A DNA stretch of 64,000 bases from Hyphomicrobiales bacterium (GTDB taxonomy: Bacteria; Pseudomonadota; Alphaproteobacteria; Rhizobiales; Rhizobiaceae). A program made the translations under genes and the position numbers. The stretch spans positions 23,980 through 87,979 of the forward strand of contig UBQX01000022.1 of assembly GCA_900467685.1 (NCBI GenBank), in the 5' to 3' direction. The notes beneath the pieces were generated by a model. The model did no database searches and was not told where the DNA came from. It saw only the letters and a list, made by a program, of their open reading frames with translations. Within the stretch, counting starts at the first letter, position 1. Each line of letters opens with the position of its first letter. Shown here piece by piece: positions 8,627 through 19,672 of this stretch.

Positions 8627-8657
8627 TCCTTTCAGATCGAGCATCTACGCAAAATTC

Positions 8658-8696
8658 GAGCGCCGGAACCGGGATGCGGTTTCGGCGCTCTTCTTG
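8658..8696. terminator. Bidirectional terminator between the ParA-like and L,D-transpeptidase genes
   Basis: A 14-bp stem (8658-8671 with 8677-8690, one G-T pair) and a GGATG loop are followed by a T-rich tract on the + strand. On the - strand the stem is followed by GAATTTTG. It therefore can end both convergent transcripts. Confidence 0.75.
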
Positions 8697-8701
8697 TTGG
8701 C

Positions 8702-10186
8702 TCAATCGATGAACTGAACTATCGTGCCGGGCTTGACCATCTTGGCCAGTTCCTGCGCGTCCCAATTGGTCAGGCGCACACAGCCGTGGCTCTGCGTCTT
8801 GCCGATCTTGGACGGGTCGGGCGTTCCGTGGATGCCATAGGTCGGCTTGTCCAGCGCGATCCAGACATTGCCGACCGGGCCGTTCGGACCCGGCGGAATG
8901 GTCAGCACCTTGGTGTTGTTGCCCTGCGTGAAATTGATCTTCGGGTTATAGGTGTAGTTCGGATTGAACGCGATGCGGGCGACGGCATGCGTGCCCGACG
9001 GCGAGGGCGTATCGGCGGAGCCAATCGAGGCCGGATAGGCGGCCACGAGATTGCCCTGGGCGTCGAAGGCCTGCACTTCCTTGATCGCCTTGTTGGCAAC
9101 TATGCGCGTGACCTGCCCGGTCTTCGGCGGGCCGGGATTGGCGACCTTGATGATGGTGCCCGGCGTGTTGAAATCGACGCCGGGGTTCAGTTCGATCAGG
9201 TAGCTCTCGTCCATGTGGAAGCGTTCGGCGAGCATTTCCGTGACACGGGTATAGCCCATCGAGGGCATGGTCGCCTTTTGCGAATAGTCTTCCGGGATGG
9301 AGGCGACATAGGGGCCCGCCGCATCCGAAGGCGTGATCGTATAATCCATGAAGGGGAGGCCCCCGCCGGTGGCGAGGCGGTTCATGATGTCTTCGGAATT
9401 GCGCGGATCGATCTTGTCGCCTGTCGTTACCTCGTAGGCGTGCAGCGCCTTTTCGACATTCGAGCCCTTCTTGCCGTCGATCACGCCCGGCGACATGCCC
9501 ATGCGGTCGAGATAGACCTGAAGGGCCGCGATTTCGGCACGCGACTTGCCACTGAAATTGATCTTGGGAGCAGGGCTTTCCAGCGATTCCGGCAGATCAT
9601 TGGCCGGCTGGTCGTTCGGGCCGATGGAGGCAGTCTGCGTGTCATCCGGATTGTTGAAGCCATCGGTCAATTGCCGTGGCTGCTCGCCCGGAAGGGCCGC
9701 AGGGTCTTCGGGAAGCGCCTGGCGGGTCACGCCGCCATCATCGCCGAAGCGGCCGCGCGGTATTGTGCCGGTGGCGAAATTGTCGTCGTTGAGGCCACCC
9801 TGATTGTAGCGGCGATTATCGTCATAGCCGGGATCCCACGGGGCGGCATCCATGCCGAAGCCACGATCGCGGGAAGCTGCGGCACGGCGGTCGGCGCGCG
9901 ACGCCGGCATCTCGGTGGCGATGATGTAGCCATCGCGGTCGACCAGGACGCGGCGACCATAGGCATCGCGACGGAAGGTCACTGCACCCTGCTCGGGAAT
10001 ATAGTCGAGAATGTCGCCGTCCGGCGTCACAAGCACTGTTTCGCCGCGCCCTGAAGCCTGCTGTGCTTCGGCGGGAATGGCGGCGAGGCATGCAAGCGTG
10101 AGGGCTGAAACGGCAAGAGCAAGTTGGACTGAGCGCACAGAGAACACCGTGAATCGTGACAATATTGAGGCCTGATAGCGGAGCAT
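8702..10186 (-). CDS. Secreted L,D-transpeptidase (YkuD domain)
   Basis: This 494-residue protein begins with a signal peptide: charged start, hydrophobic core to about residue 40, and a PAEAQQ cleavage region. A long low-complexity region follows. A peptidoglycan-binding-like segment (AEIAALQVYLDRMGMSPGVI) and a LysM-like segment (TEMLAERFHMDESYLIELNP) come next. The C-terminal YkuD domain has HGTPDPSKIG and the catalytic SHGCVRL motif, with Cys near residue 469. Such enzymes make 3-3 crosslinks in periplasmic peptidoglycan, an important mode in polar-growing rhizobia, or attach proteins to it. The start has AAGGA just upstream. It is divergent from the DUF4432 gene across a near-palindromic 37-bp element. 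Confidence 0.92.
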   Translation of the reverse strand: MLRYQASILSRFTVFSVRSVQLALAVSALTLACLAAIPAEAQQASGRGETVLVTPDGDILDYIPEQGAVTFRRDAYGRRVLVDRDGYIIATEMPASRADRRAAASRDRGFGMDAAPWDPGYDDNRRYNQGGLNDDNFATGTIPRGRFGDDGGVTRQALPEDPAALPGEQPRQLTDGFNNPDDTQTASIGPNDQPANDLPESLESPAPKINFSGKSRAEIAALQVYLDRMGMSPGVIDGKKGSNVEKALHAYEVTTGDKIDPRNSEDIMNRLATGGGLPFMDYTITPSDAAGPYVASIPEDYSQKATMPSMGYTRVTEMLAERFHMDESYLIELNPGVDFNTPGTIIKVANPGPPKTGQVTRIVANKAIKEVQAFDAQGNLVAAYPASIGSADTPSPSGTHAVARIAFNPNYTYNPKINFTQGNNTKVLTIPPGPNGPVGNVWIALDKPTYGIHGTPDPSKIGKTQSHGCVRLTNWDAQELAKMVKPGTIVQFID

Positions 10187-10213
10187 TTGGTCCTTTATAT
10201 GGTATTTTCAACA

Positions 10214-10250
10214 TCTTAACGAAATATTGACCATCAATTTTTCGTTAAGA
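10214..10250. promoter_or_regulatory. Near-perfect 37-bp palindrome in a divergent promoter region
   Basis: TCTTAACGAAA at 10214-10224 is exactly complementary to TTTCGTTAAGA at 10240-10250. The inner bases also pair, giving 17-bp arms with one mismatch around a central CCA. It lies 28 bp upstream of the L,D-transpeptidase start and 60 bp upstream of the DUF4432 start. Its AT-rich dyad form suits a protein-binding operator for one or both genes. No T-run argues for a terminator. Confidence 0.5.
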
Positions 10251-10309
10251 CCGTTTGCACGGCAGGCGCTTTGGCTTATCAATGAACCGCAAATCGAGGG
10301 AGCATTGTC

Positions 10310-11155
10310 ATGCTGGAACTCTACGCCGCGCGGGGACCGCGCCTTTTTCTCGACGAAAATTCCGTCTTCGATATCGGCAGCCTGATTGTTGGTGGGGCCG
10401 ACCTTTCGCCCGGGCGCGCCATTCCGGATGATGGCGATCCGCGCATCGATCATTCACTGGAAGGCTTTCTGTTCACCTGCGGCCCGGACCATATCCGGCA
10501 TCCGGAGCCGGTCGATGGGGTGGAAGACAGGAAATATCCGCTGCACGGTTCCTTCTCGGCCTGCCCGGCGGAGGTCACGGAGTTCCGCAATGGCCGGCTT
10601 TCCTCCACGGCGCGGGCCACCGTCATGGTGCGGCTGGCCGATGGCGGACTCGCCCGGCTCGAGCGGCGCTGGCATATCGATGGGGTGACCGGCGCGGTTT
10701 CGCTGAACGACCGGGTGACCAATGCCGGCTCCAAACCTTTTGCGCCGATGCTGATGTATCACATGAATATCGGGGCGAAGAACTTCGACGCCAAGACGCA
10801 GCTATCTGGCGACATGGTGGGGAAGGTGCCGGTCTCCTGGCAGTTCGGTGAGGGTGAGAATTATGTGTTCTGCGTGCCGGCCGGCGGGGCGGAGGGTCAT
10901 GCGACCGTGCGGCTGGGGCCGATTGCTGGCGCGGGTGGGCTGACATTGCGGGTCGATTTCGATACCGCGACGCTGCCCTATCTGCAGATGTGGCGCAACG
11001 AGAGCCGTCCGGCCTATGTGGTCGGGATTGAGCCTGCCTCGCATGACTGGAAGCCGCGTGCGGAACTGGCCGCGGCCGATGCGCTAACGCTGCTGCAGCC
11101 CGGAGAATCGCGCGATTTCGGCCTGCGCTTTGCCTTCGCATCGCCTGCCAGTTGA
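10310..11155 (+). CDS. DUF4432 / aldose 1-epimerase-like protein
   Basis: This 281-residue protein looks like the DUF4432 branch of the galactose mutarotase fold. It has the YPLHGSFS segment with a conserved His and the FAPMLMYHMNIGAKNF segment. No signal peptide is seen, so it is cytoplasmic. Family members are sugar-binding proteins, some acting as epimerases or isomerases. The substrate is unknown. It is followed after 62 bp by a ridA-like gene, but no shared pathway is evident. Confidence 0.75.
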   Translation: MLELYAARGPRLFLDENSVFDIGSLIVGGADLSPGRAIPDDGDPRIDHSLEGFLFTCGPDHIRHPEPVDGVEDRKYPLHGSFSACPAEVTEFRNGRLSSTARATVMVRLADGGLARLERRWHIDGVTGAVSLNDRVTNAGSKPFAPMLMYHMNIGAKNFDAKTQLSGDMVGKVPVSWQFGEGENYVFCVPAGGAEGHATVRLGPIAGAGGLTLRVDFDTATLPYLQMWRNESRPAYVVGIEPASHDWKPRAELAAADALTLLQPGESRDFGLRFAFASPAS

Positions 11156-11217
11156 CGCCGGACGGAAGGAAGGCTAGGCCGCTTCCCGCATTCTTTTTCG
11201 CATTCAGGAGAGACGAA

Positions 11218-11559
11218 ATGTCCATCAAGCGTATCGAGCCCGGCAAGCGCATGAGCGCCGCTGTCGTTCACGGCAACACTGTCTACCTCGCCGGCCAGGT
11301 TGGTGAAGGCAAGACCGTGACGGAACAGTCGAAGTCGGCGCTGGCTGAAGTCGACCGCCTGCTGGCCCTTGCCGGTTCGGACAAGTCGAAGATCCTTCAG
11401 ACCATCATCTATCTCTCCGACATGTCGACCTTTGGCGAAATGAACGCCGTCTGGGAAGCCTGGATCGATCCGGCCAACCCGCCGGCCCGCGCCACGAGCG
11501 AGGCAGCGCTTGCGACCCCGGACTACAAGGTCGAGTTCATCGTCACCGCCGCTCTCTGA
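11218..11559 (+). CDS. RidA-family enamine/imine deaminase
   Basis: This 113-residue protein has the RidA/YjgF fold. It begins MSIKRIEPGKRMSAAVVHGN, has VYLAGQVGEG, and near the end the PARATSEAAL segment, whose Arg corresponds to the carboxylate-binding residue of the family. RidA proteins hydrolyse reactive enamines such as 2-aminoacrylate. The start at 11218 is preceded by AGGAGAGACGAA, and longer in-frame extensions upstream have no support. Confidence 0.88.
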   Translation: MSIKRIEPGKRMSAAVVHGNTVYLAGQVGEGKTVTEQSKSALAEVDRLLALAGSDKSKILQTIIYLSDMSTFGEMNAVWEAWIDPANPPARATSEAALATPDYKVEFIVTAAL

Positions 11560-11665
11560 GCGATTATGCCTTATTGCCGGCCGCAGCGAAATCGTTGCGG
11601 TCTCGGCACGCTGAATTGACCTTCGTCAAGCCCGCAGTTACACACAAGGGCAGGGAGAACGCGCT

Positions 11666-12004
11666 ATGGATATCAGGCAGATCAACGACGAATATTCGGT
11701 CACCGGCCAGATTTCGGTGGAGGACCTCGATGCCATCAAGGCGCAGGGCTTCAAGTCCATCGTGTGCCATCGCCCCGATCACGAACAGCCGGACCAACCT
11801 GAGTTTGCCGAAATCGCGGCGCGTGCCGACGAGCTTGGGATGTCGATTGCGCATATCCCGGTCGGTCCGGCCGGTGTCACGGCGGATGCCGTGCGCATGA
11901 TGGTGGATGCGCTCGATGAATTCCCGCGGCCCATGCTCGGTTATTGCCGTTCCGGCGCCCGCTCAACCGCGGTCTACCAGCAGACGCTGCATCTGCGCGG
12001 CTGA
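11666..12004 (+). CDS. DUF442/TIGR01244-type phosphatase-like protein
   Basis: This 112-residue protein matches the small tyrosine-phosphatase-like family often called TIGR01244 or beta-lactamase-hydrolase-like protein N-domain (Blh/DUF442). It opens MDIRQINDEYSVTGQIS, has the family segment SIVCHRPDHEQPDQP, and carries the P-loop CRSGARST near the C-terminus, which supplies the Cys nucleophile. Relatives act in sulfide or phosphate chemistry and biofilm control. The biological substrate is not known here. The gene appears to be a single transcription unit. Confidence 0.82.
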   Translation: MDIRQINDEYSVTGQISVEDLDAIKAQGFKSIVCHRPDHEQPDQPEFAEIAARADELGMSIAHIPVGPAGVTADAVRMMVDALDEFPRPMLGYCRSGARSTAVYQQTLHLRG

Positions 12005-12142
12005 TCCTTCTCGTTCGATTTCCCTTTAACCGGCTTAATTGATAAAGTTTTAATCAAGCCGGCGCATGATGATCCCCGTTTTCGATTGCGCCTTGCGGCG
12101 GGTCGGTGATGGCGTCGGCCTTGTCCGACGAAGGGGCATCGG

Positions 12143-12697
12143 GTGATTTCGGCCATTTCTTCCATATTGGGTTCCGTCACTGTGCAGCGTGCGCAGGGCG
12201 TGAGCACGTCCGTGGCGCAGCCGCGCGATCAGGAAGAGAAGCAGAAGAAGGTCATCACGCCCTCCGTCGAGGTCTCGGCTGCCCAGTCGCAGGGCTTCTC
12301 GGCGCGCGTCGGCGATTTCCTCGTCAACAAGGCATCGCAGTCGAGTGACAGCGGTTCGGGCGTTTCGGGCCCGACCGGTGCAGATGGTATGCCACCCGTC
12401 GGCATGCCTGTTGGCGGTCCGCCGCCCGGTCCGCCTGCTGGTAGCATGCAGGGCGAAGGGCAGAATGGCGGGGGCGCGTCGGGAAGTGCTGCCTCGATCC
12501 TTTCCCTGCTTTCGGGCGAAGACAGCCCGTCCGAAGCCGAGAACGATGGCGACGAGGATGATGCCAGCTTCTCCACGTCCTCCAGGCAGAGCCAGGGCGC
12601 GAACACGCAATACGCTCAAGAGCAGAGCGGCAACGGGGTCTTCGGCGTCCAGTTCGACGAGATCGGCGCCTATCAGTTTGCTGCCTCGTCTTATTGA
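12143..12697 (+). CDS. Hypothetical low-complexity protein
   Basis: This frame of 184 residues starts at a GTG with AAGGGG at the right distance. The product has no recognisable domain. The N-terminal 60 residues are Ser/Gln/Val-rich. The middle (residues ~70-115) is Gly/Pro-rich with repeated PPGPP-like stretches, and residues ~130-150 are strongly acidic. The C-terminus ends GAYQFAASSY. No clear signal peptide is seen. Composition suggests a disordered, possibly surface or flagellum-related protein, but no function is assigned. Coding potential is supported by the ribosome site and the position between two annotated genes; no homologue was checked. Confidence 0.55.
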   Translation: MISAISSILGSVTVQRAQGVSTSVAQPRDQEEKQKKVITPSVEVSAAQSQGFSARVGDFLVNKASQSSDSGSGVSGPTGADGMPPVGMPVGGPPPGPPAGSMQGEGQNGGGASGSAASILSLLSGEDSPSEAENDGDEDDASFSTSSRQSQGANTQYAQEQSGNGVFGVQFDEIGAYQFAASSY

Positions 12698-12717
12698 GAT
12701 GTACGGCTCTCCGCCTA

Positions 12718-14364
12718 TCACTGACCCCTGATTTCGCTCAGTGTCCGGGTCGGCGTGATCGCTTCGGGGTTCTGGATGATCTCGATGATCGACGGCTTGC
12801 CGCTCTTGCGGGCGCGCTCGAACGCGGCGGCGAAATCCTCCGTCTTCGTCACCTTCTCGCCATGGCCGCCATAGGCGCGGGCAAGCTCCGCGAAGTCGGG
12901 GTTCGTCAGGCCCGTACCGCTGACGCGGCCGGGATATTCGCGCTCCTGATGCATGCGGATCGTGCCGTACATGGAGTTGTTCACCAGGACCGTGATGATC
13001 GGAAGATTGTAGCGCACGGCGGTCGCGAATTCCTGGCCGTGCATCATGAAGCAGCCGTCGCCGGCAAAGCAGATGACTTCACGATCCTGATGCAGCGCCT
13101 TTGCCGCCACGGCAGCGGGCAGGCCGTAGCCCATCGTGCCGGAGGCGGGGGCGGATTGTGTGCCGTATTTACGGAAGCGGTGGAAGCGGTGAACCCAGGT
13201 GGCATAATTGCCCGCACCATTGGTGAAGATCGTGTCGTTGGCGGTGTTTTCTTCCAGATAGGCCATGATCGCGCCCATATGGACGCCTTCCGGGCCGGAG
13301 GCCGGCGGGGTCGACCATGAGAGATAGGCGCCGTGTAGTGCCTCGGTGCGTTCCGACCAGGCCGGGGCGGCGACCGGTTCGATGTCGCGGATCGCGGCAA
13401 CAAAATCGGCCGGCGCGGCGCAGATGGCGAGGTCCGGGCGGTAGACGCGACCAAGCTCCGATGGGTCGGGATGGATGTGGATCAGCGACTGCGCCGGATA
13501 GGGAATATCCATCAGCGTATAGCCCGAGGAGGGGGATTCCGAGAAGCGTCCGCCGAGCAGGACGATCAGGTCCGCGTCCTTCACCGCCTTGGAAAGGGTC
13601 GGGTTGATGCCGAGGCCGATATCGCCGGCGTAGCAGGGATGCATGTGGTCGAAGAGCATCTGGCGGCGGAAGGAGCAGCCGACGGGAACGGCCCAGCGCT
13701 CGGCGAAACCGGCAAAGGCTTCGACGGCGGCCTCGTCCCAGCGCGTGCCTCCGAGGATGAAGAAGGGGCGTTCGGCGCGAGCAAGCCGGTTGCTGAAGTC
13801 CTCGATCTGGCTGGTGCCGGGGAAGGCCGGGACGGGTGTCGCGGGCCGTGCGGCAACGGCCTCGACCGTGTCCGTCAGCATGTCCTCTGGCAGCGCCAGC
13901 ACGACCGGGCCGGGGCGGCCGGAGGTGGCGACGGCAAACGCACGGGTTACGAATTCCGGAATGCGGCGGGCGTCGTCGATTTCGGCCACCCATTTGGCAA
14001 CCTCGGTGAAGGCGCGGCGGTATTCGACTTCCTGGAAGGCCTCGCGCTCGCGGGCGTCGCGCTGCACCTGGCCGATGAAGAGGATCATGGGAACGGAGTC
14101 CTGTCGCGCCACATGGAGGCCGGCAGACGCATTGGTCGCGCCTGGGCCGCGGGTGACGAAGCAGATGCCGGGCTTGCCGGTGAGGCGGCCCCAGGTGTCG
14201 GCCATCATGGCAGCGCCGCCTTCCTGGCGGCAGATGATCTGTTCGATCGAGCTATCGGCCAGTGCGTCGAGGACCGCAAGGAAGCTTTCGCCCGGCACGA
14301 GGCTCACGCGCTCGACGCCATTGGCTTCCAGCGCTTCGACAATCAATTGGCCGCCCGTCTTCAT
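12718..14364 (-). CDS. Thiamine-diphosphate-binding enzyme (acetolactate synthase-like)
   Basis: This ThDP enzyme of 548 residues is in the IlvB/benzoylformate decarboxylase superfamily. The PYR domain holds the catalytic glutamate (about residue 48) in CRQEGGAAMMADTWG, the central domain is the FAD/adenylate type, and the PP domain has the cofactor motif GDGCFMM (residues ~435 on) ending in LVNN near 462. It has the VTRGPGATNA segment of acetolactate-synthase-like proteins. No regulatory small subunit or ilvC is adjacent, so it is probably a catabolic paralogue and not the biosynthetic enzyme. The start at 14364 follows GGAG with seven bases spacing. Upstream in-frame ATGs at 14382 and 14406 are less likely. 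Confidence 0.88.
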   Translation of the reverse strand: MKTGGQLIVEALEANGVERVSLVPGESFLAVLDALADSSIEQIICRQEGGAAMMADTWGRLTGKPGICFVTRGPGATNASAGLHVARQDSVPMILFIGQVQRDAREREAFQEVEYRRAFTEVAKWVAEIDDARRIPEFVTRAFAVATSGRPGPVVLALPEDMLTDTVEAVAARPATPVPAFPGTSQIEDFSNRLARAERPFFILGGTRWDEAAVEAFAGFAERWAVPVGCSFRRQMLFDHMHPCYAGDIGLGINPTLSKAVKDADLIVLLGGRFSESPSSGYTLMDIPYPAQSLIHIHPDPSELGRVYRPDLAICAAPADFVAAIRDIEPVAAPAWSERTEALHGAYLSWSTPPASGPEGVHMGAIMAYLEENTANDTIFTNGAGNYATWVHRFHRFRKYGTQSAPASGTMGYGLPAAVAAKALHQDREVICFAGDGCFMMHGQEFATAVRYNLPIITVLVNNSMYGTIRMHQEREYPGRVSGTGLTNPDFAELARAYGGHGEKVTKTEDFAAAFERARKSGKPSIIEIIQNPEAITPTRTLSEIRGQ

Positions 14365-14459
14365 TTCCGGTCTCCGCTTCATTTCGTTTCGCCAGACCAA
14401 TAGCAATCCTCGCGCTTTGCGTGAAGCTTCGAGCGATGGCTATCAGGAAATTTGATGGC

Positions 14460-15392
14460 TTATCTCGCGGGGCAGATGCTGTCGGCCCATGTCAGAAAGT
14501 CTTCTGTTGCCTTGACTGCGACGATGTCGTTCAGGGTTTCGTGCCGCGCCTCGGGATAGATCAGCTTTGAAATATGGACAAAGCCAAGGCCCTTCATGTG
14601 GGTTTCCATCCAGTGCAAACCCTTGGCGCCGCGCGTCGCCGGATCCTTTCCGCCGCCGACCAGCATGATCGGCTTGTCCTTCGGGATGCGGGCGAGCTTG
14701 CCCTTGTCAGAGCCACGCACGACGCCTTCGGCCATGTCGAACCAGAGCGAGACGGTGCAGGGAAAGCCGCAGAGCGGATCGGCGATATAGGCGTCCACCT
14801 CTTCGGGCATGTTGGATAGCCAGTCGAGCAGCGTCCGGTGCTCAGGGATTGCCTTGCCCCAGGCATCGAAGGTCATTCGGGGCAGGATGGAGCTTGGGAC
14901 GTCGGAGCCTTTGAGCCAGCGTTCAACGCCGAGGATCACGCGCATCAGAGGCATCGATCCCGCCGTCCCGAAGTCGAAGTTCCAGATGGCGAAGCCGGCG
15001 AAGCTGTCGGCATGTTTGAGCGCCGTGTTCAGGCAGATCATCGCGCCCATCGAATGGCCGAAGAGGAGGATCGGCAGGCCGGGATGGTTTGCTGCCGCCA
15101 TGTCTCGCAGGGCCATCGTGTCGGCGATCACCGTGTCGAGACCGTTGCGGCGGGCAAACTGGCCCTGAACGGCGTCCGGCGCGGTGGTTTCGCCGTGGCC
15201 GCGATGGTCCCAGGCATAGGCGTGGTAGCCATGTGCGGCGAGTTGGGCCGCTAAGCGGGCATAACGTTTGGAATGTTCCGACATGCCGTGAGCGATCAGG
15301 ACGATGCCGCGCGGCGTGGCCGTGGCCTCGGCGACATGGTAGGCCAGCGTCGCGCCCGTGGGGCTCTTGAGGAATTGCGTCGTCTCGAACAT
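14460..15392 (-). CDS. Alpha/beta hydrolase, lysophospholipase/monoacylglycerol lipase type
   Basis: This serine hydrolase of 310 residues is in the PldB/MGL-like group. It has the IVLIAHGMSEHSKRY oxyanion segment, the nucleophile elbow GHSMG (Ser ~114), Asp in GGGKDPATRG and His in EARHETLND. It probably releases fatty acids from lysophospholipids or monoacylglycerols. The start at 15392 (MFETTQFLKS) is preceded by GGAGG eight bases upstream. The longer frame to 15554 would add about 54 residues without a ribosome site. It is divergent from ettA. Confidence 0.88.
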   Translation of the reverse strand: MFETTQFLKSPTGATLAYHVAEATATPRGIVLIAHGMSEHSKRYARLAAQLAAHGYHAYAWDHRGHGETTAPDAVQGQFARRNGLDTVIADTMALRDMAAANHPGLPILLFGHSMGAMICLNTALKHADSFAGFAIWNFDFGTAGSMPLMRVILGVERWLKGSDVPSSILPRMTFDAWGKAIPEHRTLLDWLSNMPEEVDAYIADPLCGFPCTVSLWFDMAEGVVRGSDKGKLARIPKDKPIMLVGGGKDPATRGAKGLHWMETHMKGLGFVHISKLIYPEARHETLNDIVAVKATEDFLTWADSICPAR

Positions 15393-15537
15393 GGCGGCGT
15401 CCTCCCTGACGCATTTTTCAAGCGCTAACAAATACGGTGGGCCTTGGAAACCCGCCCGCGCGCATTGCCCCTGAGCGCGAATTCGCCTACATAGGCGCCA
15501 ATTCGAAATTTCCCGCATTTTGCAAGCGAGCACGACC

Positions 15538-17187
15538 ATGGCGCGACAGTTCATCTATCATATGTCCGGCCTCAACAAGGCCTATGGCAACAAGAAGATC
15601 CTCGAGAACGTTCATCTTTCCTTCTATCCGGACGCCAAGATCGGCATCCTCGGCCCGAACGGTGCCGGTAAGTCGACGATCCTGAAGATCATGGCCGGTC
15701 TCGACAAGGAATGGACGGGCGAAGCCTGGCTCGCCGAAGGCGCGACGCTTGGCTACCTGGAACAGGAACCGAAGCTCGATCCGACCAAGACCGTGTTCGA
15801 GAACGTGATGGAAGGCGTTGCCGACAAGACGGCGATCCTCAATCGCTACAACGAACTGATGATGAACTATTCCGACGAGACGGCGGACGAAGGCGCCAAG
15901 CTCCAGGACATCATCGACAGCCAGAACCTCTGGGATCTGGAACAGCAGGTCGAGATGGCCATGAGCGCGCTGGCCTGCCCTCCGGGCGACCTGCCCATTG
16001 ATGGCCTGTCGGGCGGTGAGCGCCGCCGCATCGCGCTTTGCCAGCTTCTGCTGCGCAAGCCCGACCTGCTGCTGCTCGACGAACCGACCAACCACCTGGA
16101 CGCCGAAACGATCGCCTGGCTGGAACAGCACCTGCGCGAATATCCGGGCGCCATCCTGATGGTCACCCACGACCGCTACTTCCTCGACAACGTCACGGGC
16201 TGGATCCTCGAGCTCGACCGTGGCCGTGGTATCCCGTACGAAGGCAACTACTCGGCCTATCTGGAAGCCAAGGCCAAGCGCATGGCGCAGGAAGAGCGCG
16301 AAGAAGGCAGCCGCCGCAAGGCTCTGTCGCGCGAACAGGCCTGGATCGCATCCAGCCCCAAGGCCCGCCAGGCCAAGTCGAAGGCCCGTATCCGCGCCTA
16401 TGACGAACTGGTGGCAGCGGCTGAAAACCGCCGTCCCGGCGAAGCGCAGATCATCATCCCGATCGCCGAGCGTCTCGGGCAGGTGGTCATCGAGGCCGAC
16501 AATATCTCGAAGTCCTATGACGGCCGCGTCCTGTTCGAAAACCTCTCCTTCAAGCTGCCGCCGGGCGGCATCGTCGGTGTCATCGGCCCGAACGGCGCCG
16601 GTAAGTCGACGCTCTTCCGCCTGATCACCGGCCAGGAAAAGCCCGATACCGGCTCGATCCGCATCGGCGACACGGTGCAGCTCAGCTATGTCGACCAGAG
16701 CCGTGACTCGCTCGACGGTTCGAAGAATGTCTGGGAAGAAATTTCCGGCGGCACCGATATCGTCAAGCTCGGCAAGTTCGAGATGAACTCGCGCGCCTAT
16801 TGCGGCGCCTTCAACTTCAAGGGCACCGACCAGCAGAACAAGGTCGGCAACCTCTCGGGCGGCCAGCGCAACCGCGTTCACCTCGCCAAGATGCTGAAGT
16901 CCGGCGGCAACGTCCTACTGCTCGACGAACCGACCAACGACCTCGATACCGAAACGCTCGGCGCGCTTGAGGATGCACTGGAAGATTTCGCCGGCTGCGC
17001 GGTCATCATCTCGCACGACCGCATGTTCCTCGACCGTCTGGCCACCCACATCCTCGCCTTCGAAGGCGACAGCCATGTGGAATGGTTCGAAGGCAACTTC
17101 GAAGACTACGAGGAAGACAAGATCCGCCGTCTGGGCGCCGAAGCGGCCAACCCGAAGCGCGCGACCTACAAGCGCCTGACGCGGTAA
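15538..17187 (+). CDS. ettA: ABC-F translational throttle protein EttA
   Basis: This soluble ABC-F ATPase of 549 residues has two nucleotide-binding domains. The first has GPNGAGKST (~39-47), LSGGERRRIALCQLLL and LLLDEPTNHLD. The second has GPNGAGKST (~350) and LSGGQRNRVHLAKML. The linker between them and the KGTDQQNKVGNLSGG region are typical of EttA. Members bind the ribosome E site and gate the first peptide bonds according to the ADP/ATP ratio. No membrane segment is present, so it is not a transporter. The ATG at 15538 was chosen over a TTG at 15520. A strong terminator follows. Confidence 0.95.
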   Translation: MARQFIYHMSGLNKAYGNKKILENVHLSFYPDAKIGILGPNGAGKSTILKIMAGLDKEWTGEAWLAEGATLGYLEQEPKLDPTKTVFENVMEGVADKTAILNRYNELMMNYSDETADEGAKLQDIIDSQNLWDLEQQVEMAMSALACPPGDLPIDGLSGGERRRIALCQLLLRKPDLLLLDEPTNHLDAETIAWLEQHLREYPGAILMVTHDRYFLDNVTGWILELDRGRGIPYEGNYSAYLEAKAKRMAQEEREEGSRRKALSREQAWIASSPKARQAKSKARIRAYDELVAAAENRRPGEAQIIIPIAERLGQVVIEADNISKSYDGRVLFENLSFKLPPGGIVGVIGPNGAGKSTLFRLITGQEKPDTGSIRIGDTVQLSYVDQSRDSLDGSKNVWEEISGGTDIVKLGKFEMNSRAYCGAFNFKGTDQQNKVGNLSGGQRNRVHLAKMLKSGGNVLLLDEPTNDLDTETLGALEDALEDFAGCAVIISHDRMFLDRLATHILAFEGDSHVEWFEGNFEDYEEDKIRRLGAEAANPKRATYKRLTR

Positions 17188-17209
17188 TTCTTGCCGGGGT
17201 AAGAGAATA

Positions 17210-17240
17210 GGGCTCGCTTTCTTGAAAGCGGGCCCTTTTT
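17210..17240 (+). terminator. Rho-independent terminator after ettA
   Basis: GGGCTCGCTTTC (17210-17221) pairs with GAAAGCGGGCCC (17224-17235) and is followed by five T. It lies 22 bp after the stop codon. Confidence 0.88.
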
Positions 17241-17353
17241 GCGTTCAGAGCGCAGAGAGTATTTGTTTTAATTTATAACATTCCACGCCGAAGTGCGCAT
17301 TATTATAATTTGATTAATTTAGCACTGGTACATGTATCTCCCATGTCTGCTGA

Positions 17354-19522
<2,169 letters not shown>

Positions 19523-19564
19523 CGCTCGAAGGCTTGAGCGGCGGCATTCGATCTGTCACATATC

Positions 19565-19597
19565 GCCAGCGGCGCCTCGCGCCGCTGGCTTTCGTTT
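19565..19597 (+). terminator. Rho-independent terminator after the chemoreceptor gene
   Basis: Arms GCCAGCGGCG (19565-19574) and CGCCGCTGGC (19580-19589) pair perfectly around CCTCG, followed by TTTCGTTT. Confidence 0.85.
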
Positions 19598-19636
19598 ATC
19601 CCGGTTGCTATTTCCCCTTGCGTGAGTTCCGTACTC

Positions 19637-19658
19637 GATATAAAGATATCTTTATATC
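19637..19658. promoter_or_regulatory. Perfect 22-bp palindrome, probable SahR-type operator
   Basis: The arm GATATAAAGAT at 19637-19647 is followed directly by its exact reverse complement ATCTTTATATC to 19658. It lies 14 bp upstream of the regulator's start codon at 19673. ArsR-family regulators bind AT-rich dyads of this kind, and the position points to autoregulation plus control of metF. The link to the published SahR motif is from memory and should be checked. Confidence 0.75.
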
Positions 19659-19672
19659 TTGATGGAGAGCCG

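Noticed and set aside
12030..12062. CCGGCTT/AAGCCGG inverted repeat
   Set aside because: The inner bases do not pair well and no T-run follows; too weak to call a terminator or operator.
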